Shown here: positions 17,478 through 25,662 of the stretch, one piece after another
How positions within the stretch are numbered: the first letter of the stretch is position 1
Layout: every line of letters starts with the position of its first letter
Source: G963663775 sp963663775
GTDB lineage: Bacteria > Bacillota > Clostridia > Oscillospirales > Butyricicoccaceae
Reading direction: 5' to 3'
Assembly (NCBI GenBank): GCA_963663775.1
Contig: OY760624.1
Span: forward strand, 496,001 to 560,000
DNA length: 64,000 bases
Notes under the pieces: generated by a model
The model's database searches: none
What the model was told of the DNA's origin: nothing
Seen by the model: the letters and a program-made list of their open reading frames with translations, nothing else
Position numbers and translations under genes: made by a program

Positions 17478-17527
17478 TTCCTCCCATCAAAATAGTGCAG
17501 ATAGCTTTTCCTTTTCCCAAGCGTATG

Positions 17528-17533
17528 GTATAA
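17528..17533 (+). promoter_or_regulatory. -10 element upstream of galE
   Basis: A TATAAT hexamer in a GGTATAATAAAG context about 90 bases before galE; the -35 region is poor (TTTTCC at 17-base spacing). It lies back to back with the promoter of the minus-strand csaB operon. Confidence 0.45.
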
Positions 17534-17620
17534 TAAAGCAGTCTGCTTTCCTTCGCTTTTCGGTTTGGGAAAGCGTTATTTATCTTTTCAATGAATCCGA
17601 TTAGAATGGGGCGTTTTTTT

Positions 17621-18631
17621 ATGCAAACAATCTTATTGGTCGGCGGTGCCGGCTTTATCGGCAGCCACACCTGTGTAGCACTGCTGCACGCTGACTTCCG
17701 CGTTATCGTACTCGACAATTTTTCCAACTCTTCCGAAGAAGTCATTTCCTATATTGCCGAAATTTCCGGCAAACAGCCGCAGCTCTATCGCGGGGATATG
17801 CGGGACGAAGCATTGCTGCATCAAATTTTTTCTGAAAACACGATTGATGCAGTGATTCTGCTGGCAGGTCTGAAAGCCGTTGGCGAATCCACCCAAAAGC
17901 CGCTCGAATACTATTCCTGCAACTTGGGCGGCACGCTTGCCCTCTGCCGTGCCATGGCGCAGGCAAACTGCAAATGTATGATTTTCTCCTCCTCGGCAAC
18001 CGTATATGGGATGCACAATCCTGCTCCGTATACCGAAGACATGCCGCTCTCTGCCACCAATCCCTATGGCTACAGCAAAGTTATGATTGAGCAAATGCTG
18101 CAGGATTTTGCGGTGGCGGACAGCAGCTGGCACATTGTATCTCTGCGGTATTTCAACCCCATCGGTGCGCATCCCAGCGGACTCATCGGCGAGAAGCCAA
18201 ATGGCATCCCCAACAATCTGCTGCCCTATATTGCGCAGGTGGCGTTGGGCAGCCTGCCCCAGCTGCAGGTGTTCGGCAACGATTATCCCACACCCGACGG
18301 CACCGGTGTGCGGGACTATATCCACGTGGTGGACCTTGCTGAGGGACATGTCGCCGCCCTGCGCTATGCCGCAACCCATGCCGGCTGCGAAGCCATCAAT
18401 CTCGGCACCGGACAGGGCTACAGCGTTCTGGAAATGGTGCATGCCTTTGAAGCGGCAAGCGGCAAGCCTGTCCCCTATGCCATTGCACCACGCCGTGCAG
18501 GCGATATTGCGTCCTGCACCGCCAGCGTGGACAAGGCGGCACAGCTGCTCGGCTGGCGTGCAACCCGCACCCTGTCTGATATGTGCCAAGACAGCTGGCA
18601 TTTCACACAAAAAAGCAATGCAGTTCGCTGA
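17621..18631 (+). CDS. galE: UDP-glucose 4-epimerase
   Basis: Interconverts UDP-glucose and UDP-galactose (or the GlcNAc/GalNAc pair). The 336-aa SDR protein has TILLVGGAGFIGSHT at the N-terminus, the SSSATVYG segment with catalytic Ser and the YGYSK motif (Tyr-Lys), then SLRYFNPIGAHPSG and GTGVRDYIHVVDLA. I chose the ATG at 17621 by alignment to the Rossmann start; upstream ATGs at 17591 and 17606 lack ribosome sites. It is divergent from the csaB operon and upstream of surface-polymer genes, so it probably supplies galactose-type donors. Confidence 0.93.
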   Translation: MQTILLVGGAGFIGSHTCVALLHADFRVIVLDNFSNSSEEVISYIAEISGKQPQLYRGDMRDEALLHQIFSENTIDAVILLAGLKAVGESTQKPLEYYSCNLGGTLALCRAMAQANCKCMIFSSSATVYGMHNPAPYTEDMPLSATNPYGYSKVMIEQMLQDFAVADSSWHIVSLRYFNPIGAHPSGLIGEKPNGIPNNLLPYIAQVALGSLPQLQVFGNDYPTPDGTGVRDYIHVVDLAEGHVAALRYAATHAGCEAINLGTGQGYSVLEMVHAFEAASGKPVPYAIAPRRAGDIASCTASVDKAAQLLGWRATRTLSDMCQDSWHFTQKSNAVR

Positions 18632-18660
18632 TAAAATTTCATCATTTTAATTCACGGAGG

Positions 18661-18673
18661 GCGCATTCTGCGC
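18661..18673 (+). promoter_or_regulatory. Small hairpin between ribosome site and start codon
   Basis: GCGCA/TGCGC pairs across a 3-base loop directly after GGAGG (18656-18660). Unfolded, the ribosome site is 22 bases from the ATG at 18683; with the hairpin formed the effective distance is 9 bases. Alternatively a CTG at 18668, 7 bases from GGAGG and in frame, may be the start. Confidence 0.4.
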
Positions 18674-18682
18674 ACAAACAAT

Positions 18683-20551
18683 ATGCAAAAACCAATTGAT
18701 TATTTGCAATATTTGTATGTCTGGTTCTATATGGCGTTCCGCTGCCCGTCGGTGCGCCGTTTGATACTCAAGACCGTATACAGCATTCTTTTTCTCACTG
18801 TCTTTGGCATGTCCCTTTCGTTCATGCACAGCAGTGCCGTAGAACAGACCCCCGCCAGCCAGACGCAGCGCAATCTGCCGCTGACCATTGGCAGCCATTC
18901 CGCCATTCTTACCCTGCGGGTACAAAACACTGACTGGCAGCTTGGCACGCCCGCGGTTTCCCCCACGGAATATCGCCAGCTGCGCAAGCGCACCATCACA
19001 ACCATCCCGCTGTACGCAACCACTGCACCAATGACAAACGATATCGATGCGCCAGATGGCACAATAACGGTTACGCTCGACAAAATCGACCAGAATATCG
19101 TGCTGTATCTGCAATCGGATGCCGATTGTGATGTGGAGGCGGTTTTGTTCTCTGATGCAACCCAAGAGCCTGTCATACGCAGCGTCAAGGCGCAAGATAC
19201 CACACTTGCCGCTGCCCAAAGCGCACTTTTGAACACCGCTTATGCCGCCGACAGTGCTTACTATATCGAATCTGACGATTTTCACCTGTATACCTCCCGT
19301 TTGGATACGCTGTCTTCTCTCGGCAGCACGGTCTATACCTGTGCGCCGCCAGCCGAAGGGATTACTCTTTCCCGTGCCGCAGATGACACACTCTCGGTCA
19401 GCGTGCCGCTGCATGGCACGCCCGATTCGCTCTCGGTTTGCACCATGGTGCTGACCTGCGGTGCGCTTGCGGACTGGAACGAACCGCTCGCCGCATCCAC
19501 CGCACTGACCATGGATGCGACGGCAAACAATTTTCACATTCTGTCGGATGGTGTCTATCAATACGAACCCACCACCTATTCCCCACGCCTAACCACAGAT
19601 GACACGCAGGCACACATTTATCTATCTGCGGCGGCATGGCTGCTCGGTCCTTGTGCGGATATTCACAGTGGCTCTGTGTTCAACACCATCGGCAAATCCA
19701 TTTTGTATTCCTATCTCGACCGCATCAATGACAGCGGCTTCATTCCCACCCAGCCAACCTCCACGTGGCTCTCCGAAGGTTATGGCATTACGGGCGGATT
19801 TTATGACACACGCTTTAATTTTGATACGATTCGCTGTTTGATTTACGCCGATAAATTCTGGAATGATGCCACTATCTCCCAAGGTGTTCACAAAATGCTG
19901 CAATTTTATCTGCAATTTGCGGAAAGTACAGCATTCACCGCCAACGGTCTGCCTTTCGTGCCGGACTATGGACATCCTCTGCCCAACACCTTAACCCATG
20001 CCCAAGCAGAACCCTCCTGTTCGCTGAATCATTATTTGACCGAGGGCACTTTCCTGCTGCGTGCAGGCTATTGGTATCAAAACCCCACGTATTTCACACG
20101 TGGTCTGCAAATTTTGGACACGCTGAACCAAAGTGCGGCTTCGTGGATTCGTCCCACTGGGGATTTGTGGTATGCCATACGCCCCGATGGACAAATGGAG
20201 AAAAACGATTATATTGAGGTCACCTATTCCGATTTGGCAAGCACGCTTTCCATGCTGAAAAAATTAGGGTTATCCGACCGCTATACAGGGCTGCAATCGC
20301 TGTATGACAGCAAGCAGGATTGGCTGCTTCGTGCTGGCTACACCGATGTCATTCCACAATACACGGTGGAAACCATCAACACCCCAACCGTGGATGCCAT
20401 GGAATGGCTGCTACTTTCTCAATCCAACCGCCATTTTGCGTCTGACATGCTCTATTCGCTGCTTTCCGAAGATATGCGATACACACTACTGCCTCCATCG
20501 CAGTCTGTCTTTCTCTCGTTTGAAAATCCCATGGTGACCCCCGCCAACTGA
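18683..20551 (+). CDS. Membrane-anchored extracellular protein of unknown function
   Basis: No family recognised with certainty. Residues ~28-48 form one membrane segment (ILKTVYSILFLTVFGMSLSF) preceded by Arg and Lys, so the remaining ~570 residues should face outward. The first half is Thr/Ser/Asp-rich and beta-like. The second half (about 330-620) has repeated helical segments with GGFYDTRFNFDTIRCLIYA, NHYLTEGTFLLRAGYWY and RPTGDLWYAI, resembling alpha/alpha-toroid enzymes such as uronyl epimerases or glycosidases. Between galE and a flippase, a role in modifying an exported polysaccharide is plausible but not shown. Confidence 0.7.
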   Translation: MQKPIDYLQYLYVWFYMAFRCPSVRRLILKTVYSILFLTVFGMSLSFMHSSAVEQTPASQTQRNLPLTIGSHSAILTLRVQNTDWQLGTPAVSPTEYRQLRKRTITTIPLYATTAPMTNDIDAPDGTITVTLDKIDQNIVLYLQSDADCDVEAVLFSDATQEPVIRSVKAQDTTLAAAQSALLNTAYAADSAYYIESDDFHLYTSRLDTLSSLGSTVYTCAPPAEGITLSRAADDTLSVSVPLHGTPDSLSVCTMVLTCGALADWNEPLAASTALTMDATANNFHILSDGVYQYEPTTYSPRLTTDDTQAHIYLSAAAWLLGPCADIHSGSVFNTIGKSILYSYLDRINDSGFIPTQPTSTWLSEGYGITGGFYDTRFNFDTIRCLIYADKFWNDATISQGVHKMLQFYLQFAESTAFTANGLPFVPDYGHPLPNTLTHAQAEPSCSLNHYLTEGTFLLRAGYWYQNPTYFTRGLQILDTLNQSAASWIRPTGDLWYAIRPDGQMEKNDYIEVTYSDLASTLSMLKKLGLSDRYTGLQSLYDSKQDWLLRAGYTDVIPQYTVETINTPTVDAMEWLLLSQSNRHFASDMLYSLLSEDMRYTLLPPSQSVFLSFENPMVTPAN

Positions 20552-20598
20552 CCATCATTCCCCTCTGCTTCTCAGCGCATCGAAAGGAGCCTGTTATT

Positions 20599-22056
20599 TT
20601 GGCAAATCATACGCAATCTATGACACGAAACGCCTTATTTTTCCTGCCTGCAAAGGTTTTGGAGGGTATTTTGGTCATTGCCTGTTCCTCGCTTTACACG
20701 CACATCTTTACCAAGGATGCCGTGGGTACCTTTGGCATCGTCAACACCTCGGTGCAGTTTGCCTATCTGCTTCTAGCGGGTTGGATGGCAAACGCCGCTA
20801 ACCGCTATGTCGGTGAAGAATATCACAAAGACGCCGGACAAACGCTGTTTTCCACGGTTTCTGTGATGTATCTCTGCATCGGCGTGGTCGCAGCCTTGTT
20901 CTGTGCCGTTCTCTCTTATCAAACCGCAGACATGACCTATGCCGCAGGTGCGCTGATGTTTCTGAGCTATACCGTGTTTCAGATTCTAAATGCGGCTTTG
21001 ATTCAGCTGGGGCGAGTGCTACCATCCATCGTGCTTTCGCTCACCTCGGCGTGCTGTAAGCTTGCCATTGCCTATTTGGTGGTCGGGCACATGCAAAACG
21101 GATACCCCTCCGCCTACCCTGCAATTTTCGCCAACACCGTTGCAGACGGCGTTGCAGGCATCGGTGCCATGCTTGCGCTTTCCCTGCCCACGGTTGCACG
21201 CCTGCGCTTTTTCTCGATGTCTATGCTCCGTCAACTGCTGCACTATGGCTTTCCGCTGATGGGGGTATCCATTTCCGTGGGGTTGCTCAACCAAATCGAT
21301 AAATATTTGGTCACTGGGTATTACGGAGAGGCCTTGTTTGGTATTTACACCTCCAACAACGCCATTGCGTCGGGCGTGTTCACCATGCTGTCGGTCGGCA
21401 TCATGCGCGGCGTTTATCCCGCAGTGCTGCAAGGCTGGCGAGAGGGCGGACAAGCGCAGGCAAAGCCCCTCTTGGATGCTGGCGTGCGGCTGTATCTGTT
21501 GGTTGCCCTGCCTGCGGTTGCCGGACTTTCCGCCATCGCTCTGCCGCTTTCCCGCTTTCTTTTTGCAGACGGCTACGATGTCGGTGCACCCGTCATTGCC
21601 TACACCGCCCTTGCCATGCTGTTTATGGGGCTGACCGAGTATGCCAACAAAGCCTATGAACTGGAGCAGTCTACCATTTCTGTGCTGCAAAACAGTGCGG
21701 CGTCTGCCGTGGTCAAGGTGTTGGCTTCCCTGCTGCTGCTGCCCGTTTTTGGGTTCATCGGCGGTGCGATTGGTTCTGTGGTTGCGTTTGCTGTATATTT
21801 TCTCCTAACTGCCCTGCGGGTGCGTAAACGGTTTCTGTTCCACATCGCGCCGCCAACCCTTTTGCGCATCCTCGGCAGTGCTATGCTGTGCGGTGCAGCG
21901 GCCTTTGGGATGACACAGCTGCCCCTGCCGTCTGCGCTCCAGCTGCTGTTTGGCATCCTCGCCGGTGGTGTGGTGTACACTGCCGCCATTGTTTTGTGCG
22001 GCGAGGGACGTGCAGAATTTGAGGCCCTTTGCCGCAAAGTTCTGCATCGCACATGA
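20599..22056 (+). CDS. Polysaccharide flippase (MOP superfamily, Wzx-like)
   Basis: Moves lipid-linked oligosaccharides across the membrane in polymer export. The 485-aa protein is very hydrophobic with about 12-14 membrane segments, starts with NALFFLPAKVLEGILVIA, and contains LNQIDKYLVTGYYGEALFGIY, the usual MOP mid-protein signature. A TTG at 20599 is the start: GGAG lies 9 bases upstream and no nearby ATG has one. It completes the surface-polymer locus started by galE. Confidence 0.87.
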   Translation: MANHTQSMTRNALFFLPAKVLEGILVIACSSLYTHIFTKDAVGTFGIVNTSVQFAYLLLAGWMANAANRYVGEEYHKDAGQTLFSTVSVMYLCIGVVAALFCAVLSYQTADMTYAAGALMFLSYTVFQILNAALIQLGRVLPSIVLSLTSACCKLAIAYLVVGHMQNGYPSAYPAIFANTVADGVAGIGAMLALSLPTVARLRFFSMSMLRQLLHYGFPLMGVSISVGLLNQIDKYLVTGYYGEALFGIYTSNNAIASGVFTMLSVGIMRGVYPAVLQGWREGGQAQAKPLLDAGVRLYLLVALPAVAGLSAIALPLSRFLFADGYDVGAPVIAYTALAMLFMGLTEYANKAYELEQSTISVLQNSAASAVVKVLASLLLLPVFGFIGGAIGSVVAFAVYFLLTALRVRKRFLFHIAPPTLLRILGSAMLCGAAAFGMTQLPLPSALQLLFGILAGGVVYTAAIVLCGEGRAEFEALCRKVLHRT

Positions 22057-22062
22057 TTTTTC

Positions 22063-22091
22063 TTGAATTTCCGATAGTCAAATGATACAAT
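22063..22091 (+). promoter_or_regulatory. Promoter of aspS
   Basis: TTGAAT (22063-22068), 17-base spacer, TACAAT (22086-22091). Confidence 0.65.
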
Positions 22092-22172
22092 ACATATAAA
22101 TGTCTAATGCTTGCCGTCTTTCCGTGACACGGCAGACGGGGACCGTTTGAATAATACAGAGAGGCGAATACT

Positions 22173-23495
22173 ATGGAATTTATTAGTGAACCCAAGCAAT
22201 ATATTGACGCAATCGAGCTTGCTTCTTCCAACATCGGCAAGGAAATCTCATTCAGCGGCACAATTCACCGTGTGCGGGATATGTCCGATTTCGCATTTGT
22301 CGTTTTGCGTGTAGACCGTGGTTTGATACAGTGCATGATGGACGACACGGTCAGCGGCATTTCCAAAGCCGACGTCAAGGACGGCATGGTCGTGCATGTC
22401 ACCGGCAGTGTCCGTGAAGAGCCTCGTGCGGAGCACGGCTTTGAAGTCGTGCTGTCTGCCATCGAAATTCTGGCAAAGCCGGCAGAACAGCTACCGATTC
22501 CGCTCGGCAAAAAATACATGGGACTTTCTTTAGATGTGGATTTGCCCCTGCGTCCCATTTCTCTGCGCCATCCCAATAAGCGTGCTGTGTTCCGCATTCA
22601 GGCGGCTATCGCAGACGGTTTTGCAGAGTATATGCTGTCCCAAGGCTTCACCCACATCCACACGCCCAAGCTGGTTTCTGCGGGCGCAGAAGGTGGCGCC
22701 AATATTTTCAAGCTGGATTATTTCGGGCAGCAGGCATATCTGGCGCAGTCCCCGCAGTTTTATAAGCAATATACAGCCGGCATCTTCGGTCGTGTGTTTG
22801 AAATCGGCAATGTGTATCGTGCCGAACGTCACAACACCAGCCGTCATTTGAACGAATATATCGGTTTGGACTTTGAAATGGCATATATTGACTCGATGTA
22901 TGATGTCATGCAGATGGAAACCGGCATGCTGAAATATGTCATGCAATATCTGGACATTCACTGCAAGCCAGAGCTGGAGCTGCTCAAAACCGAGCTGCCC
23001 GTGATCGACACCATCCCCACCATCACCTTTATGGAAGCAAAGGACATCATGATGGAGGAATTCGGTCACAAATCCAAAAACCGCTATGACCTGAACCCAG
23101 ATGAAGAAGTGATGCTGTGCAAGTGGGCACAGGACAAGCACAATAGCGAATTTGTCTTTGTCACCCATTTCCCGTCCTCCAAGCGTCCGTTCTATGCCAT
23201 GGATGATGCCGCTGATCCGAAATATGCGCTTTCCTTTGACCTGTTGTTCCGTGGTCTGGAAATCACAACCGGTGGTCAGCGTATTCATGACTATCATGAG
23301 CAAATGCAGAAATTGACCGACCGCAACATGGACCCGACATTGTTTGAGTCCTTCACCATGCTGCACAAGTATGGCATGCCGCCGCACGGCGGTTTGGGTC
23401 TTGGACTGGAACGTCTGACCATGCAGCTTTTGAAGCAGCAAAATGTGCGAGATGCTTCGATGTTCCCACGTGATATGTCCCGTTTGGAGCCGTAA
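22173..23495 (+). CDS. aspS: Aspartyl-tRNA synthetase, archaeal (short) type
   Basis: Charges tRNA with aspartate. At 440 aa it is the short archaeal/eukaryal type without the bacterial GAD insertion: an N-terminal OB-fold anticodon domain (about 15-105), then the class II core with FTHIHTPKLV, GRVFEIGNVYRAERHNTSRHLNEY (motif 2 region) and HGGLGLGLERLTM (motif 3). Archaeal-type AspRSs in bacteria are often non-discriminating and also make Asp-tRNA(Asn) for GatCAB; that cannot be decided from sequence by eye. It has its own promoter and terminator. Confidence 0.9.
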   Translation: MEFISEPKQYIDAIELASSNIGKEISFSGTIHRVRDMSDFAFVVLRVDRGLIQCMMDDTVSGISKADVKDGMVVHVTGSVREEPRAEHGFEVVLSAIEILAKPAEQLPIPLGKKYMGLSLDVDLPLRPISLRHPNKRAVFRIQAAIADGFAEYMLSQGFTHIHTPKLVSAGAEGGANIFKLDYFGQQAYLAQSPQFYKQYTAGIFGRVFEIGNVYRAERHNTSRHLNEYIGLDFEMAYIDSMYDVMQMETGMLKYVMQYLDIHCKPELELLKTELPVIDTIPTITFMEAKDIMMEEFGHKSKNRYDLNPDEEVMLCKWAQDKHNSEFVFVTHFPSSKRPFYAMDDAADPKYALSFDLLFRGLEITTGGQRIHDYHEQMQKLTDRNMDPTLFESFTMLHKYGMPPHGGLGLGLERLTMQLLKQQNVRDASMFPRDMSRLEP

Positions 23496-23500
23496 TCTTT

Positions 23501-23541
23501 TCCCCTTCTCTTGGATGCAAAAAAGAGAAGGGGATTTTTTT
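23501..23541 (+). terminator. Terminator after aspS
   Basis: A 12-bp stem (23501-23512 with 23523-23534) and a run of seven T. The opposite strand also has a hairpin here, so it may serve the convergent ung gene. Confidence 0.88.
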
Positions 23542-23555
23542 ATCCCCTTCTCCGC

Positions 23556-24233
23556 TCAATCGCACTGGCACAAATCCCAATCCACTGGTTCTATCCCACG
23601 CTCATATAAAAATTCATTCGCCTTGGAAAAATGATGACAGCCGAAAAAACCATGATATGCCGACAGCGGCGATGGGTGTGCCGCCTCCAAAACCAAATGC
23701 TTGCTGTTGGTAATCAGCTCTTTTTTCGCCTTTGCATTGGCGCCCCACAGCAAAAACACCGTTGGCACTTCCCGTGCATTGAGCTTTTGGATAATTTCAT
23801 CGGTGAACGCTTCCCAGCCAATATTTTTATGGCTGTTGGGCTGTCCTTCCCGCACGGTCAGCACGCTGTTAAGCAGCAGCACTCCACGCTTTGCCCATGC
23901 CGTGAGTTCCCCAGAGGGCGGCATATCAATGAAAACATCCGCCTGCAGCTCCTTAAAAATGTTTTTCAAGCTCGGAGGGGGCTGCACCCCTGCCCGCACC
24001 GAGAAACAAAGTCCATGCGCTTGCCCTGCGCCGTGATACGGGTCCTGCCCCAACAGCACCACTTTCACCGCATCATAATCGGTATAGCGCAGTGCATTGA
24101 AAATATCTTCTTTCGGCGGGTAAATGGTGTATGTTTCATACTCTTTTTTTAAATGATAGCGAATCTTTCCGTAATTTTCGCCTTGCAGCGTATCCCGCAG
24201 CACTTCATCCCAATGGTTGCCCAACTCTAACAT
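23556..24233 (-). CDS. ung: Uracil-DNA glycosylase, family 1
   Basis: Removes uracil from DNA, starting base-excision repair. The 225-aa protein has the catalytic GQDPYHG at residues 62-68 (Asp64), LLLNSVLTV, and the HPSPLSAYHGFFG motif near the C-terminus. The ATG at 24233 has AGGAG about 12 bases upstream. It is a single gene, convergent with aspS and divergent from the GntR operon. Confidence 0.96.
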   Translation of the reverse strand: MLELGNHWDEVLRDTLQGENYGKIRYHLKKEYETYTIYPPKEDIFNALRYTDYDAVKVVLLGQDPYHGAGQAHGLCFSVRAGVQPPPSLKNIFKELQADVFIDMPPSGELTAWAKRGVLLLNSVLTVREGQPNSHKNIGWEAFTDEIIQKLNAREVPTVFLLWGANAKAKKELITNSKHLVLEAAHPSPLSAYHGFFGCHHFSKANEFLYERGIEPVDWDLCQCD

Positions 24234-24293
24234 AATCGCCCGATGCTCCTTGCTGTTTTTTTCTATTGTATCATATTTTTTGCAAATCCACTA

Positions 24294-24321
24294 TTGACAT
24301 TCTTCACACACATGGTATACT
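24294..24321 (+). promoter_or_regulatory. Promoter of the gntR-ABC operon
   Basis: TTGACA (24294-24299), 16-base spacer, TATACT (24316-24321). The palindromic operator begins one base after the -10. Confidence 0.8.
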
Positions 24322-24352
24322 CTATCTGTACTAATACAAATAGTACAGATAG
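24322..24352 (+). promoter_or_regulatory. Palindromic operator, likely bound by the adjacent GntR protein
   Basis: Perfect 12-base arms CTATCTGTACTA (24322-24333) and TAGTACAGATAG (24341-24352) separated by 7 bases, covering the expected transcription start. Position and symmetry suggest autorepression by the YtrA-type regulator encoded next. Confidence 0.75.
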
Positions 24353-24385
24353 TACACCAATGTATTCCAAGAGAGGAGGGGACTT

Positions 24386-24766
24386 ATGCTCCATATTGAT
24401 TATCGCGACAGCCGCCCCATTTATGAACAGATTGTGGATGGTTTCACCAGACTTGCCATCTCCGGTGTCCTCACACCGGACACACAACTGCCCAGCGTGC
24501 GCCAACTTGCCATTGAACTTTCCATCAACCCCAACACGATACAGCGTGCCTATACCGAGTTGGAAAAACGTGGTGTCACGTACTCCATCAAAGGGCGCGG
24601 CAGCTTTATTTCTGCCGACTGCGACACCCTGCGGCAAACACGACTTGCCGAACTGCAAGCCGACATTGCAAATCTCACGCATGAGGCACGGCAGCTTGGG
24701 GCAACCGACGCCATGCTGCTGGATTGGATACAAGCGCACCACACCAAAGAGGGGGGACAACCATGA
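24386..24766 (+). CDS. GntR-family regulator, YtrA subfamily
   Basis: The 126-aa protein is a winged-helix DNA-binding domain (SRPIYEQIVDGFTRLAISGV, then LPSVRQLAIELSINPNTIQRAYTELE in part, then GRGSFIS) with a short dimerisation tail, the layout of the YtrA subfamily that represses adjacent ABC exporters. AGGAGGGG precedes the ATG. Its stop overlaps the start of the ATPase gene by 4 bases. A perfect inverted repeat at the promoter is the probable operator. Confidence 0.9.
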   Translation: MLHIDYRDSRPIYEQIVDGFTRLAISGVLTPDTQLPSVRQLAIELSINPNTIQRAYTELEKRGVTYSIKGRGSFISADCDTLRQTRLAELQADIANLTHEARQLGATDAMLLDWIQAHHTKEGGQP

Positions 24767-25662
24767 TTCAAGCAAAAAATATCACCAAAAGCTTTGACGG
24801 CTTGCAGGCAGTCAGCCATATCGATGCCTATATTCGAGACGGCGCTGTTTTCGGCTTGATTGGCTCCAACGGTGCCGGAAAAAGCACATTTCTGCGCATG
24901 ATTGCCGGTATCCTAAAGCCGGACGAAGGCACCATCACCGTAGACGGCGAAACTGTATTTGAAAATCTTGCCGTCAAATCCCGCTGTTTCTACATCTCCG
25001 ATGAGCAATATTTTTTCCCGAACATCACACCGGACGAGATGAAGCGCTATTATCAAAATTTATATCCCAAGTTTGACAACCAACGCTATCAAAAGCTGCT
25101 GAGCGGCTTCGGTTTACAGGGTTCCCGCAAAATCCGCACTTTTTCCAAGGGGATGAAAAAGCAGATTTCTGTCATTTTCGGCATCTGCTCCGGGGTAGAT
25201 TACCTTTTCTGCGATGAAACCTTTGACGGGCTCGACCCTGTGGTGCGGCAGGCTGTGAAGGGCTTGTTCGCTGCCGATGTCATGGAACGTGGCATGACAC
25301 CCATCATCGCTTCGCATAACCTGCGCGAGCTGGAGGACATCTGCGACCATGTGGGTCTGCTCCACCGTGGCGGCATTCTGCTTTCTCGTGATTTAGACGA
25401 TATGAAGCTGGGCATTCACAAGCTGCAGTGTGTCTTTTCCGAGGCGTTCGCCCCGTCCATGCTGCCGGATTTGGAAATCCTTCATGCCGAACAGCGTGGT
25501 TCACTCTGGACCATCACCCTGCGGGGCACACGAGAAGCGGTGCAGGAACGCATTGCGGCACTGCATCCCACCTTCTTTGAGCTGCTGCCGCTGTCGCTCG
25601 AAGAAATTTTTATCAGTGAAACGGAGGTTGCAGGCTATGACATCAAAAAACTCATTCTTTAA
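24763..25662 (+). CDS. ABC transporter ATP-binding protein
   Basis: Drives an exporter of unknown substrate. The 299-aa protein has Walker A GSNGAGKST (about residues 36-44), a variant signature FSKGMKKQ in place of LSGGQ, Walker B VDYLFCDET and a late switch His in IIASHNL. The C-terminal ~70 residues extend beyond the core. It is translationally coupled to gntR (4-base overlap) and overlaps the permease gene by 26 bases. YtrB-like exporters respond to cell-wall stress in Bacillus; the same role here is inference. Confidence 0.9.
   Translation: MIQAKNITKSFDGLQAVSHIDAYIRDGAVFGLIGSNGAGKSTFLRMIAGILKPDEGTITVDGETVFENLAVKSRCFYISDEQYFFPNITPDEMKRYYQNLYPKFDNQRYQKLLSGFGLQGSRKIRTFSKGMKKQISVIFGICSGVDYLFCDETFDGLDPVVRQAVKGLFAADVMERGMTPIIASHNLRELEDICDHVGLLHRGGILLSRDLDDMKLGIHKLQCVFSEAFAPSMLPDLEILHAEQRGSLWTITLRGTREAVQERIAALHPTFFELLPLSLEEIFISETEVAGYDIKKLIL

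Noticed and set aside
17633..18610. 325-codon open frame opposite galE
   Set aside because: Shadow of galE; no ribosome site or motif.
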